Shown here: piece by piece, positions 45,992-57,443 of the stretch
How the letters are laid out: each line of letters opens with the position of its first letter
Numbering within the stretch: the stretch's first letter is position 1
Assembly (NCBI RefSeq): GCF_002804125.1
Contig: NZ_CP024966.1
Location: 496,001-560,000 of the forward strand
Source of the DNA: Mesoplasma entomophilum
Lineage (GTDB): Bacteria; Bacillota_I; Bacilli_A; Mycoplasmatales; Mycoplasmataceae
Length of the DNA stretch: 64,000 nt
Reading direction: 5' to 3'
Made by a program: the position numbers and the translations under genes
The notes under the pieces: generated by a model
Databases searched by the model: none
What the model saw: only the letters and a program-made list of their open reading frames with translations
Told to the model about the DNA's origin: nothing

Positions 45992-46044
45992 TTTTTTGTA
46001 CACTTAGTATCTTTTTTTGTACACAAGGTGCTTTTATTTGTACA
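45992..46044. repeat. Three GTACA iterons with exact 21-bp spacing
   Basis: TTTTTTGTACAC at 45992, TTTTTTGTACAC at 46013 and TTTGTACA at 46037; the GTACA cores lie at 45998, 46019 and 46040. The third overlaps the last codons and stop of the transposase gene. Subterminal position and helical phasing suit protein binding sites. Confidence 0.65.
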
Positions 46045-47437
46045 TTTTATGTTGTTTTATCATGTCAATATGTTTAGCAAACTTAGAATCAGCAAAAGCA
46101 ATGACCCCATTTTTAACTCCATTTCTGAAATCTTTGTTTCTTAACATTCTTCAAGTATGGTGTTTATTTTCAAATGCGTTTATTTCAATTTGAACATTTT
46201 TTTCATGTTTTCAAATATCAAAAGCATTTAAACAATTAATTTTTCCGGCTCTTAAAGCTATTAAATTCTTAAAAGTTTTAACAGCATAAGACTTAGAGTT
46301 ACTTATTGACTTAATAAAATGGTAAACATTAGATTCAGTATAGCAACCATTGTATCAGTCTTCTTGATAAGCAAATATACCTTCTAAATTATTCTTTATA
46401 TATCGAATAGCTTCTTTTAATAAAACTTTCTTATTATCAGTAGCACTATGAGTTAATATCTTTAATTTCTCAATAGCTTTAAAAGGATCTGTTTTTATAT
46501 CTTCCATTATTAAGTTACATAATTGATTTAATCCAGCTGGATTATTTCATTTAGTAAAAGGAAGACCTTTTCTTATCTTTGCTTTCAAGTGAAAGAAGTC
46601 TAAAACTAATTTAGCGTCTAATTCTTCTGCAACTTTTTTAATGTAGTCATCTCCATCACCACATACAATTACTTGTCTTTCTTTATCACCATAGAATTCT
46701 TTAATCTTTTCTTTAACAAGTTCAGCAAACTTTGTAGTTGAAGGAGATCTAGTTTTTTGTTTATTTATTTGGTAAATGATTCTTTTGTGAACTAATTTAG
46801 AATTGCGATTGTCTTTAGTATCTGAAACTCCTAAATAAAGAACCGCTAATCTAACTCTATGCTTTACTGACTTAAGTTTTTCTTCCTCTTCGTCAAATTC
46901 TTTAAGCTTCAAGAATGCATCATCTGTTGAAACATAAACATAATCATAATTGTTTACGTCACTTGGGATTTGATAATCAAGATCAGCTGATATTTCACTT
47001 AAATTCTCAATATCCATTTTTTTTATAATTCTTGAAACTGTGGATTTATCTATTATTGCTCTAGGGTGAGAATTTATTATATCTTTGTATTTCATTCCTG
47101 CTGAAACCTGCTTAAGAATCTTATCAATATATTCATAGCTTATTTTTTGATATTTCTCTAGCTGCAAGTAATCATCAACTAAGCATCTAGTATTTCATTT
47201 ACGATCAATAGAATTTCATATTTTATATTTAGTTCTTTTAAAAGTTAAAACACCTTCACTAGTTAAAATAGTTCTTTTAACATATCCATTAATATAATAT
47301 CCTTCTGCTTTACGCCAATCACTATTCTTAATTTCTAAGTCTAGTTCTTGTATTTTTTCTAGCATATCATCTATTAATAGGTTTAAGTGAAAGTCTTTTA
47401 ATTCATCAAAAACTTCAATTTGATTTATTACTTTCAT
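46034..47437 (-). CDS. UPF0236/ISLre2-like transposase (Mbov_0401 ICE transposase type)
   Basis: A 467-residue protein. The middle holds STVSRIIKK (helix-turn-helix-like), then an RNase H-type catalytic core: VSTDDAFLKLK, VIVCGDGDDYIKKVAEELDA, LVLDFFHLKAKIRK, which match the Asp residues and the D-F-H motif of UPF0236 transposases. The C-terminal third contains NLEGIFAYQEDWYNGCYTES, likely around the last catalytic acid. Related proteins are annotated in integrative elements of mycoplasmas. Start ATG 47437 with AGGAGG; the same 19 bases around this start occur at the other end of the element (61044-61062). It is the last gene of the element. Confidence 0.83.
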
Positions 47438-47471
47438 AGTTGTCCTCCTACATGCTACCATTTTACAAAAA

Positions 47472-47492
47472 AAAGAACCTTGTAGGTTCTTT
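47472..47492 (-). terminator. Terminator of the phage late operon
   Basis: AAAGAACC UACAA GGUUCUUU hairpin plus U run directly at the terminase stop codon; it insulates the transposase from phage transcription. Confidence 0.9.
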
Positions 47493-49212
47493 ATTCAAAA
47501 AGATTGTATCTAAAGTAGCTTAAAGCATGTTCAGCTGCATTAATTGCATCCAATTTATTTTTCTTAGGTGTTTCATCTCTAATGTTCTTTTTAGGGTGAA
47601 GTTTACAATTATGTAATTCATCGTATAAATAGCCATGTTTCTTAATTACTACTTCTACACCTTGTATTTCTTTAGTTACTTTAAGTTCATTAGCAAAAAA
47701 TAACTTCTTCTCATTTAGTAACCTTTTTCACATGTAATGTCTTGATTCAATTTTTCATCCTTTAGAACCAGTTGAAACAAAGCATGTAAAGTTTTTTTCT
47801 AATGTTTCACGTTTATGATCATACTTTCTTTCTAAAATACCTATTAAAAAATCTTTTACTGTTCTAGAATCAGCACCAATTTTAAATCTTATATGTTCCT
47901 CAAATTTGCCTCTACCTGTACCAAATTCGTAATTAACTGTTTTGTCATTAATAAATTTAGCTATACAACTTACTTTATCTTCCATGTTTTTAAACTTCTT
48001 TGTTGATATAGAGAGTTCATCTAAAATGTAAACACCTTTAACAATACCAGAGATAGCATCTAGTTCAAAACCCATTAATATAGTTACTGCATCATCTCCA
48101 CTGTCTCCACCATCAGCATAATCTGAACCGATTCTAATTTGGTCAAATCATCATCTTTTAGTTTCATCATAGTAAAATTTATCTTTACTAAAGAATTGAG
48201 CATTTTCTAATAAATCTTTTCTATATGCATATTTATCTATTTGCATTTGATTTTCATCTCCTTTAAATAAAGTATTGTATGTTTCAGGTCAACGCTGTTT
48301 AATACCTTTGGCTAATTCCATTACTTTAGGGTTTAAGTTATCTTTATTAATTGCTGTAGTTCCACGAATTACTGTTGCCCCCATATTTAAGAATGTAGGG
48401 TCTTCTCTGTAACTAACTGCATTTATGTCTAACTCCTCTTTAACTTCATCAGTTAATGGCGCTATTTCATCCATAAACATTTGATAAATAGGGTGATTAG
48501 TGTCATGATTATTAAAACCGAAAATAATATAATGTTTCTTATACATTTGTCATGTTTCATTTTTATTAAAAGGCAAAGGTATTGTTCCTTTAAGTTGTGG
48601 CAATGGTTCAAAGCATGTAGTTAAGTTTTTACCACGCACAACTTGAGTCATAAGGTTTACCAACTTATAAACATACTCAGCTTCATCAATTATTTCTTCA
48701 CCTAAAGGAATAACCTCATCAATAGCAAACATTCCTATTTCACCAATTGCAGCAGGTACACCTTCTCATTTACTTGTGTTATCAAAACCTATAACGTTTA
48801 TTTCTCTGCCATTTTCAAAGACTCATCCACATTTAGATTCAGAGTTGAATTCTTTGATAAGTGCATTTTTATTTTGTCCTATTTGCTCAATAACAGTAAC
48901 ACCATAATTCTCATGAAGAAAGTTCATTACTTTTTTCATTGTTTTAAAATAGCTTTCTTTAGCTGATGCATAAGTATATTTAGCTAACTGAGCGTTATAG
49001 TCCTCAAAATTACATACAAGAAATAAAGCTAGTAAACATATTAAGAAAGTCTTACCAAATCCTTTAGCACCTGACATTGCATGGAATAAACTTTTAGTGC
49101 TGAATGGTTCTTTAAGTAGATCATTTCAAACTCTGTCCAAAACGTCAAAGGTAAAATTAAAATTATTTTCAGTTGGCTTTAGGTCTTTCCATTTAGTTAT
49201 TTTATGTTCCAT
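47491..49212 (-). CDS. Phage terminase large subunit
   Basis: A 573-residue DNA packaging motor and nuclease. The ATPase part has MSGAKGFGKTFLICLLALFL (variant Walker A G-A-K-G-F-G-K-T) near residue 47 and the Walker B MFAIDEV around residue 160. The nuclease domain begins at IRIGSDYADGGDSGDDAVTI (Asp residues) and ends HPKKNIRDETPKKNKLDAIN, whose Asp would complete the metal site. About ten tryptophans are UGA. ATG 49212 lies behind a repeated promoter-like motif. Unusually for a tailed phage it is last, not first, among the structural genes. Confidence 0.9.
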
Positions 49213-49231
49213 GTGTTTCTCCTTGATAGAG

Positions 49232-49260
49232 TAATACATAACAACATTTTTTAAAATTGC
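49232..49260 (-). promoter_or_regulatory. Repeated phage promoter-like motif before terminase
   Basis: On the minus strand TTGC, A/T-rich stretch, AAAAAATGTTGTTATGTATTA. The 21 bases at 49232-49252 are identical to 58960-58980. TTGCAA and TGTATT could serve as -35 and -10 with 18 bases between. Confidence 0.55.
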
Positions 49261-49270
49261 AATAAAAAAG

Positions 49271-49287
49271 AAGGATTAACCCTCCTT
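49271..49287 (-). terminator. Terminator after the 168-residue phage membrane protein
   Basis: AAGGA, seven bases, UCCUU hairpin followed by CUUUUUU, just upstream of the terminase promoter motif. Confidence 0.65.
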
Positions 49288-49299
49288 AAATATATTTCT

Positions 49300-49806
49300 T
49301 TAATTAATTGAATCTAAATTACAGCATTTAAAATTAAAATAAAGTTCTATTATTTTTGATTTACTTTTAATTTTAAACCTATGTTTAACTTTTCTTTTAT
49401 TAAAACTGCAACAATAAAACATTCAATATATTTTGCGCATCTCTTCATAGTCAGTAACTTTTTCTCTCACTCTTGTATCTTTTATTGAAGAAAAACTATC
49501 TTGCTTTTTACAAATACAACAAATTCAATAAAAATTTTTATTAACATGTCTTTCAACAGTATTAACATTTTCTTCAAACTGAAGCAAATAATCTATAAAA
49601 TATTTTACATATTCTCCATTTGATAATTGCATATTTATTTGAAGTCCAAGATGACGTAAATTCTTTTTAAAATCTTCACTATGCTTAATATAAAGTTTTT
49701 CTGCTTCGTTTGAATTATTAATATAATAGAGAACAATAGGAAAAATAACAGCAACTAAAATAGAAGTTGCAGTTAAAACAGAAGTTATTATTTCAGATGT
49801 ATTCAT
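49300..49806 (-). CDS. Phage small membrane protein with cysteine-rich tail
   Basis: A 168-residue protein. An N-terminal membrane helix (residues 5-30, IITSVLTATSILVAVIFPIV) is followed by a basic helical region. After the UGA tryptophan at about 94 the tail contains ICCICKKQD, WMFYCCSFNKRK and KCCN, giving eight cysteines in 70 residues, an odd density for a cytoplasmic mollicute protein; metal binding is possible. It stands alone between the long palindrome and the terminase gene. No family recognised; a lysis or exclusion role is a guess only. Confidence 0.6.
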
Positions 49807-49824
49807 TTTTACTCCTTAAAAATT

Positions 49825-50053
49825 TGGGTGGCTCAAGCGTTCATAAGTTTTTATTCATGACGGAAATAAAAAATTTTGCTTGCGGGGTGTTCTAATTATA
49901 AAGAGAACTCTACAATAGATAAATTTATACATAAATCACATTACATATAATTTATGTATTATAAATCTATTCTCTTACAAAATTAAACAGGAGTCAAGTA
50001 AAATCTTTTTGTTGACGGTAAAAATAAAAATACTTTACGCTTTTACGCCACCC
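49825..50053. repeat. 229-bp imperfect palindrome with GC-rich ends
   Basis: Outer arms GGGTGGC (49826-49832)/GCCACCC (50047-50053) and AAGCGT/ACGCTT; middle arms AAGTTTTTATT/AATAAAAATACTT and ACGG/CCGT; further in TTTTGCTTG/CAAGTAAAA, TGTTCTAATT/AATTAAACA, AGAGAA/TTCTCT; centre ATACATAAAT (49927-49936)/ATTTATGTAT (49950-49959). The left half and the reverse of the right half align along nearly all their length. No open reading frame. Confidence 0.75.
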
Positions 50054-50077
50054 GCCTACTCCCTTGTTTTTTAAAAA

Positions 50078-50103
50078 AAGAGTAACTGCAATTAGCTACT
50101 CTT
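50078..50103 (-). terminator. Terminator of the phage lipoprotein gene
   Basis: AAGAGUA...UACUCUU stem with UUUUUUU following; the stop codon lies in the stem. Confidence 0.8.
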
Positions 50104-50476
50104 TTATTATAGGTGTTGGAGGAAATCCAAAAAGACTTGTGAAATATAAAGTATATTCTTCAATTGATCCATATCATGGTTTAGTTGTTCCTTCACCATC
50201 TCAATTTAATTTTGTCCCATCTTTAAAATAAAAATATATGGAAGTACTAGTATTTAAATAAGTTTCTTTAAGACTGTAATGGTCTAAATTCGATTTTTTA
50301 AATGAAGCTATTATATACTCATCTTTCATTACAAAATTTTTTCCTTCTTTTTGTTGTGCAACATATGCTATGTATTCTAAAACAACAATTTTTTTTTCTG
50401 AAAAACAACTAACTGTTGTTGGAACAGTTGATGAAAAAACACTTAAACCAGATAAAGCTAATAAAATTTTTTTCAT
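50096..50476 (-). CDS. Small lipoprotein within the prophage
   Basis: A 126-residue protein with a signal peptide (KKILLALSGLSVFSSTVPTT) ending at VSC, a lipobox-like site at residue 24. The mature part is about 100 residues with aromatic, probably beta-rich sequence (SIYFYFKDGTKLNWDGEG). It sits between a large virion-type gene and a terminator. Phage-encoded lipoproteins often alter the surface of the lysogen or block superinfection; that role is inferred from context only. Confidence 0.65.
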
Positions 50477-50494
50477 ACAACCCCCACTTGTTCT

Positions 50495-52690
50495 TTAAAT
50501 AATTATATCTCTAAAATTATTATAACTGCTATATTTATCAAATAAATTAAGTTTTAAATTAATAATGTTATCAGCAATAAATTCAATTGATCAGGTACCC
50601 ATACCAAAGAAAGAAGAAATTATTATTTCTTGAATATTTTGTGGATCATTGAAATAAAATTTACCTTCATTTTCAATATACTTATTTGTTAGTGGATTAA
50701 AATAAATGTTACCTGAACCATATTGATCAATCATAATTTTAAAATTATCTTTATTATTTGTAAAACATTTCATCTGATATTTTGAAAATTCTCCATTTGC
50801 TAATTCCTGGTCTGAAGGAATCGAACTTGGTATAGAAGCTGATTCCGTAGTTTTAGTTAATTCAGGAAAAGCATAGTGATTATAATCTAGTTTATAAATT
50901 TCATTATTTGAAATATTTTTATTTTTAGGTTCAATTCCATCTTTTGTGAAATTAAAATAATTTGATTTTAATCTCACTTTAATATCTTCGTAAGAAACAT
51001 ATTTACTAGGATTATCAATCTGATAAGTCATTTCAAAATAATAAGGTAACAATATTTTATAATCATCATTATCACCTTTATTTATAGAAAAATTGGATTT
51101 TAAAGTTCCCGATAGCATGGCAAATATACCTTCAATTCTTTTAATTAAATTTGGATTTGCATTTACAATTTTTCTATTTATGCTTTTTCAAGCCAATCAG
51201 TTATTAGTTGTTACCGAATATCTATCTTGTCCTGAATATTTTTGATTCAGTAAATATATATCTTTGTCTGCTATTGTTTCTACACTTTGTCCGCCGTTTA
51301 TTTCAATTTTTGTTGCACCTTTAAATTCATAGTCCTTTCAAAAAGATTCTGTTAACATTTGTAAAACAACTTTTACAGCTGTATCAATATCTTGTGCACC
51401 TGGTGAATTATAATTTACTTTATATGAATTTTCATTTCTGTATTCAGTGACATTTCAAACATGTTTCCTATGGTCAACAAAAGAATTAGATTGGGGATAT
51501 CATTTGCAAGTTAATCTTAAATTATTGCTTGTCTTAGACAATTCACTTATTTCAATTTTTGAACTTCTTGTATAACGGCTTTCTTGCATTGTGCAAGTTT
51601 CTCATTCAGGGTCTTCAGGGTTTATAGCACTATATACTGTAAAATTATTACCTGAAACTTTTTTTTCAGCTTCAAGTTTTTGTATGCCTTCAATGCTTAT
51701 TGTTTTTAATGAAGGATCTTCTTTTGAAAAAGATATAAACTTAGCTAATGAAAATTCTTCATCATAATTAACTCCCAAATCATCTAAATAAGAAAAAATA
51801 TCTTTCAATGGTATTATTTGATCACTACTTCAGTAATCTATAAGATTTAACGTAGGTGTGGTTTGAAAAGGAAAAGTAAGTTTTTTAAAAACATGTGTGT
51901 CTTTATCAGCAACTAAATCAGGAAAATGTCCTTCTTCATTAACTGGCTTAATGTTTCCAACTAACGTTCCTAAGGGAGTTTTAACACCTAGACCTTTAAT
52001 CTTACCTTTTATAGGTTCTGAATTAACAATTATTAGAGGTTGAGCATCATATAAGCTAGTAAACTCATCAATAGGTACAAAGTCAATGTCATATTCATCT
52101 TCAGTAGAATTATATGTTAGTCTTTGGTTTAAATATTTGGGTACTGAGTCAAAGTTTTCATCAGTTAATTTTTCTTCAGTAATTAAATAAAGTTTATTAA
52201 TATCAAATAACTTCATTTCTTTTTCCAATGCTGATGCATATTCTTCTATTTGCTCATCTTCTCAATCTTCAATTTCTTTATCACTTAATTTAAGTAAGTC
52301 AGCATTAAAGTCGAATACCCCACTAATTCTTTTACTATTCTTAATTAATTGCTCACTAAAGTTAGCAGGATCAGTAAATTCGTTTAATTCATAAGTTGAA
52401 TCTTCCTTCTCCATAAATAATTGAATCTTAATCACTTTATCAGGTGTTGTACACATGATAGTTGTTTTCTCTTTAGCTATTCGAATACCTTCAGTTAATT
52501 CTCTACCTGTTAATGTTGTTAAAGGGTAAAAATAAAAGTTTTTAACTTCACTACCTAAATAAGTTAGTTCTTTTAAGTAGTCTTTTTTTTGATAACGTTT
52601 TAATGCAGAAAATGATGCTATAAATTCAGCATCACTATTTTCTTTTAATTCAGTTTCAAATTCTTCTAAGTAATCCTTGTTGATCATCAT
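50495..52690 (-). CDS. Large phage protein, probably structural
   Basis: A 731-residue protein, continuous when UGA is read as Trp (e.g. after EIED and after NLIDY). Start ATG 52690 follows GGAGG and overlaps the portal gene by 35 bases. The N-terminal third is charged (DYLEEFETELKENSDAEFIA); the middle has PLIIVNSEPIKGKIKGLGVK and TPLGTLVGNIKPV; the C-terminal half is Asn/Tyr/Ser rich, as in tail or receptor-binding proteins. No membrane segment. Position directly after portal suggests a head-tail, tail or adsorption protein. Family unknown. Confidence 0.7.
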
Positions 52691-54077
52691 TTGTTTCCTC
52701 CATGTTATTTGGTGTTGATGCTAATCCTATTGATGCATCACTTGTTCCTAATTTTGCTTGTTGAATAGTTTGGTTAACATTCTTATCTGTTGTTAAGTCA
52801 AAATCAATATCTACTACTATATCTTCTAAATCAAATTTGTTTAATGTATCTAATTCTTGTATGTTACATTCTTTTAATACTTTTAAGAATTTGTATGCAA
52901 AGTCTTTTAAGAAATCTTTAACAAACATTTTCTCACGCTCTAATTGAGGTGAAGTTAAGAATTGTCTAGCTACAATTTCAGAACTTGACTGTTGAGCTGA
53001 TTTAATTTCATCAAAACTTGGCATCCCAACGTCTTCTCTAAGCTCTTTTAACAATGTGTTTCGTGTATCTTGAACTGTCTTCATTGTAGAACTAGGTTGA
53101 AACACAACTACATTGTCTGATAGGTTAATTAGTTGGCCATCCATATCAATTGGTGCAAACTGCACAAACGCATCATTTAATAATTTACTAATAAAGTCAT
53201 AATTATCTTTACCTTGAGTTGGAGTTGTTACTGGTGAACCATTAAACATAATACCGCCACGTTCTCAAACAGGGGCTATTGCTAAATGCTCATCATATTT
53301 ATCTAAAACTTTCAATCTAGTTTCTACCGCACTCATTCTAGGTGATTCTAATGCATTGTTTTTTAATACACAAACTGGAATAAAATCATAATTTAATTTA
53401 ATTTCTTTAAAATGATCTCTTCAATCACTTTCTCAGTTTTCCTGTTCTAGTAATTTACCTTTTTGATAAATTGAGTAAGTCATTGTAACAGTTTTATCTT
53501 TATTTAAAATATAAGTTCTTCTTAATGTTGTATGTTGTTTACTTGATTGGAAAGAAAAGTCTTCATATTCAACTTCAATTTTAGTAATAACGTCATTTAT
53601 AGAATTTTTATAGATTATTTTAACTGGCATAATATTTGGCTCTGTTTCACTAAAAGTCATAATTGATCTACCTGTTATTTCTTTAGTGATTAAGAAACCA
53701 TAAGAACCATAAGTTCCAGACTTAAATTTAGCTGTATTAAATTTTGTAGCTCAACCTTTGTTTTGTAAATACTTTAAAAAAATTTGAAGTAAAGCATCTT
53801 GTACTTCACCATTTCTATTTGTTAATACAAACTTAAATGTACTAGGGTCAAATAAATCAGCAAAGTATTGATTAATCAAATTTGATTTTTCTTTAGCTGT
53901 GTTTATAACTAAAGAATTTTTATAAATCATTTTTAATAAACCTTCTGCTTCTTTACCTTTAAACACTTCGCCAGAAGTATTTGCAACTTCCATTGATGCT
54001 TGAGAATCTGCTTGAGTTTGTCTTTTAAATTCTTCATTCAATTGTGCTGCTGTTTTTTTCTTTGGGTTTGCTGGCAT
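52656..54077 (-). CDS. Phage portal protein
   Basis: A 473-residue protein, inferred to form the ring through which DNA enters the capsid. Features consistent with portals: an N-terminal unstructured part (NPKKKTAAQLNEEFKRQTQA), a beta-rich wing with long paired strands (IKIEVEYEDFSFQSSKQ region), the stretch YDFIPVCVLKNNALESPRMS, which occupies the place of the conserved portal N-n-x-x-G-x-S segment, and a C-terminal helix-rich stem with SSSEIVARQFLTSPQLEREK. Its stop overlaps the next gene. Assignment rests on size, pattern and location next to capsid and terminase, so moderate to good. Confidence 0.72.
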
Positions 54078-54080
54078 ATT

Positions 54081-54329
54081 CTATTTTCCTTTCTCTAGTA
54101 ATCTATCCAGTTTTTTATTAACTTCTTTAATATCTTTTCTAATTAAGTCAATATGTTCTTTTGTATTATCTTGTTTAATTTCAAGCGCAATAATTTTGTC
54201 TTTATTTTCTTGTGACAGTTGTTCAATTTGTTTCTTTGTGTCCTTTTTATGAAAAGTACTTATTAAAGAAGCAAAACCAGCAAACATTGCTGATATAACT
54301 GCTACTACTAATGCTGCTATTGATTCCAT
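54081..54329 (-). CDS. Holin-like small membrane protein
   Basis: An 82-residue protein. One membrane helix at residues 4-26 (IAALVVAVISAMFAGFASLI) is followed by a highly charged coiled coil (KDTKKQIEQLSQENKDKIIA ... EVNKKLDRLLEKGK). Small size, single N-terminal span and location between tail and portal genes resemble holin or XhlA-like proteins. In a wall-less host no endolysin is needed, and none is seen, so it may instead be a virion or exit protein. Confidence 0.6.
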   Translation of the reverse strand: MESIAALVVAVISAMFAGFASLISTFHKKDTKKQIEQLSQENKDKIIALEIKQDNTKEHIDLIRKDIKEVNKKLDRLLEKGK

Positions 54330-54344
54330 ATTATTTATTCCTTT

Positions 54345-55793
54345 CTAATTTAATTTGAATATATGAAGTTCACAAGTGTCAGAATCTAGTTGAGGCTTGT
54401 TCACATCACTTTTTGTGTATTCAGCTCAACCTTGATGTATTCTAACTCCTCTGGCATAACCAGCCTTATTATTTAAAGTATCAGTAACAGTGCTTATTTC
54501 AGCAAAAGAACCATTCTTTCCGACAATATTAAATGATCCTGCCATCTCTCTTCCAAAAAAACTTGGAAAGTGAACCCCTACGTAATAAATGGTATTAAAA
54601 TCCAAATCTAAACTTTTATTTTCACCAGTTTTTAAAGTTACGCTTTTAACAAATTCATAAGTTTTTTTTGATTGTATATCCTTAACAGATGTCCACAAAT
54701 TATCAACTTGAATTTGGTGATCACCAATTTTTTCTTTTAAAGGAATCAACTCCGTTTTATTTGCTTTATCTTTAATTGTTGCTATATCCGCAACATTATT
54801 ATTTAAAGTTTCTAAATCTTTCTTTTGTTCTTCTGTAAGTCCAGCTCTATTAACAAAATCTTCATCTGCTCTTAATTTTTTGTAAGTTATATTTCCTACA
54901 TTTTCATTGAATGAATCAATCAATGAAATTTCTTTAGCTACTTCAGTTTGAAAGTCTTTATTTGATATAGCTAATTCTTTAATAGCATCTAAAACTTTAG
55001 TATTTTTTGCCATTAATTCTTCAATAGCTTTTTGGAAGTCCTTATTATTTGAAATTAATGTCATTAAAGTATTTTTAAAAGCATCATTGTTTGCAAGAAT
55101 TATTGCTACTTTGTCTTGAAAGTCTTTATCAGTACCTAATCTATTAAATAAGTAATCTTTTAATTCTTTATTATCACCAACCATAGTAGCAATAATATTT
55201 CTGAATTCTTCATCTTTTTTAATATCTTCTTTTATTATGTCTTTCATTTTAATAATGTAATTATCCTGTTCAGCTATCAATGTATCTATTTCATTTTTGT
55301 CATAGAATAATGCTGGATCAAGTAAGAAAGGTATTCCTTCATTTTCACAATATGATCTATATAATGTTTGAATGCTTGACATGTTGAATGCTCTTCATGC
55401 CATTGTTCCAACTAATTGCTCAACTGATGAAAGTGTTGTTGTAGAAGAATCGGTTCTTCCATTATTTAAGCTTGTTTGGTTTGTTCTTACAGTTTCATTA
55501 ATTTCCATGTCATTCATGATTAAGAAATCGATTGCTAAGTAAGTAAAATGAATTAAGTATTTTTGTGTATTCTCGGGTAACTGTTTAGTGTTAAAAATAC
55601 GATCAATAATACCTCCTACTTTTTGATTAGCCATTTCTTGTGCTAAATATGCATTCTTATTAAAAAACTCTTCTCCAGTTTTATAACCTATTTTTTGCAT
55701 ATAAGTTGTAAGGCTCTTTAATCTAGAACCTAAGGGTCATTTATTCACATAGTCTTCATAACTAGTGATATCTCATAATTTGTTATATTGCAT
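54345..55793 (-). CDS. Tail-fibre-like coiled-coil phage protein
   Basis: A 482-residue protein from ATG 55793 to TAG 54345. Residues 1-140 are a globular N-terminus (YNKLWDITSYEDYVNKWPLG ... SSVEQLVGTMAWRAFN) that may attach to the virion. Residues 170-310 hold repeats of about 20 residues with DKDFQDKV, NKDFQKAI, NKDFQTEV and NDAFKNTL, predicting an alpha-helical trimeric stalk. The C-terminal 100 residues (KTYEFVKSVTLKTGENKSLD ... YARGVRIHQGW) look like a beta-rich tip. This is the design of tail fibres; receptor unknown. The start overlaps the previous gene by 11 bases. Confidence 0.68.
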
Positions 55794-57426
55794 GTTTTAT
55801 CTGCACCACCTTTTTTATTGTTTTTTTTCTTGTATGATTTGCTATATCATTTCTAGCTCATGTATTATCTCAACGTCCTTTTTTGATTGATTTAATAACT
55901 GATGAACTAAATATCATTCCACCTGGAACAAATGAAATAGCATTATTTATGCTTTTATTTATTATTTTATTTTTTTGTTTATTTGTTTCTTTTCTTGTTT
56001 TGGATTTTACAGACTCTAAAAAACCTATTCTAAGTATTGTTTTTAACACTCTAACTTTTGTTTGAAATCTTCTTATTTCTTTGTACACTTTTCTAGTCCC
56101 AGGTGTTAATAAAGAAAGCATACTTAATTTAGATTGTCTAAATCCATGACCTAAAGCAAAGTTTTCATTATAGTAAATATCTTGATTATCAGCTAAAGCA
56201 AATTCTTGAACTTCTTTTAAGTTACTTCAAACTCTTACAGAATTGTAGTTACTAATTCTAGTATCTTTTTTTCACTTATAAGGTTTCTTTCAAATATGTA
56301 ACATACCTGTGCCATCAATTCCTGTCATTTCAAATTTATATGCTAATAAGAATGATTTTTCTTGACATGGTATTAAATTATACTTTTTAACTATATCTTT
56401 ACCTATTTTGTTTAGTTTAGGAAAATACTTGGCAACCGCTGTCTGGTGTAATTCCTTTATAGCGTCTTCTAATGGCTTTGTAGCATCGTTAACAAGTTTA
56501 TTCGCTCAATAGAAGGGATTTAGTTTTTTTGCCTTGTTTTTGAAAGATTTAAGGTTCTTCTTATATGCAACTAATAAAGTATCTTGAAACTTAGACTGCA
56601 TTCTTAAATTATTTAATTCTGCTAAAGTATTATTACCTACTTTTGTAGTTGATAATTTCGTAAGTGCATTGAAAGCTTCTAAATCATCAAATCTCAAAAA
56701 TTGATCGTAACTAACGTTTAATTCATTTTTTAAAATTAAATCTAATTTAGAGGTTTTAACTGTTGTTTTAGCATAAATTAAACTAGGATTAATTTGCTGA
56801 ATAACTCTTTGTATTTCTAAATAACTTTTTAGTTGATCATAAGTTAAGGACTTAATCTCTTTTTTCATAGAAGCATTTGATACTTGAAATATACTTGCTA
56901 GTATTTGAGCATCTGTTACTGTTTTACCAAAAGCTATTTTTGTTTGGTCTTTTAGAATAACGTCTTTTAAAGCTAATTGATTTGACAATTGGTAAAAGTT
57001 TTTAATTTGACCTTCAATGCCTATTTCTTTAAGTATTCCAGACTGATTAACTAATTTTAATAATTTGTCTTCTTTTAAAGCTCTACCAATCTTTCCTATA
57101 TCTGTTACTGCAAATACTGCATTAAAGATTAAATTTTGAGTAGTAACATCATTTCTAACTGCATCAAAGAAAGTAGAAACAGCAAAATTAACTGTTGTTT
57201 GAATTGCTGAAGAGGCTATTGCAGAACCTAACTGAGTTAAACCTGCACCAGCAACTGCAGCTGATCCAACTCCCGCTGTTGCTATTCCCGCTGTAATTGC
57301 TAAAACTTGTATTAAGAAAATTCCCCAAAAAGAATCAAAAAATGCTTTTTGTTCATTCTGGGGATTAACATAAGTTATTTTCTTTTTATACGTAACAACC
57401 TGATTAGGCTGTAACTTTCTTGGCAT
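55783..57426 (-). CDS. Phage internal virion or ejection-type protein with hydrophobic segment
   Basis: A 547-residue protein. Residues 32-90 are rich in Ala/Gly and hydrophobic (FLIQVLAITAGIATAGVGSA, AVAGAGLTQLGSAIASSAIQ), able to insert in a membrane; the remainder is helical and basic, with several long stretches lacking motifs and a strongly basic C-terminus (KKTIKKVVQIKHAI). It follows the capsid gene and precedes the fibre gene. Proteins with this profile in podoviruses are ejected into the cell membrane to form a DNA channel. Role inferred from profile and place. Confidence 0.6.
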
Positions 57427-57443
57427 GGTGTTTAAATCCTAAA

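Noticed and set aside
46034-47437. Transposase as a stand-alone insertion sequence
   Set aside because: I looked for inverted ends just outside the gene, around 47450-47500 and 45911-46030, and found none; the matching repeat lies at the other end of the phage genes. Still possible.
51602-52228. Two extra small genes within the large phage protein
   Set aside because: Joined by UGA codons in one frame; the apparent ATG/TTG starts lack ribosome sites.
55395-55700. Separate gene upstream of the fibre-like gene
   Set aside because: The frame is continuous through a UGA tryptophan (GTMAWRAFN) with the following frame, so both are one 482-residue protein.
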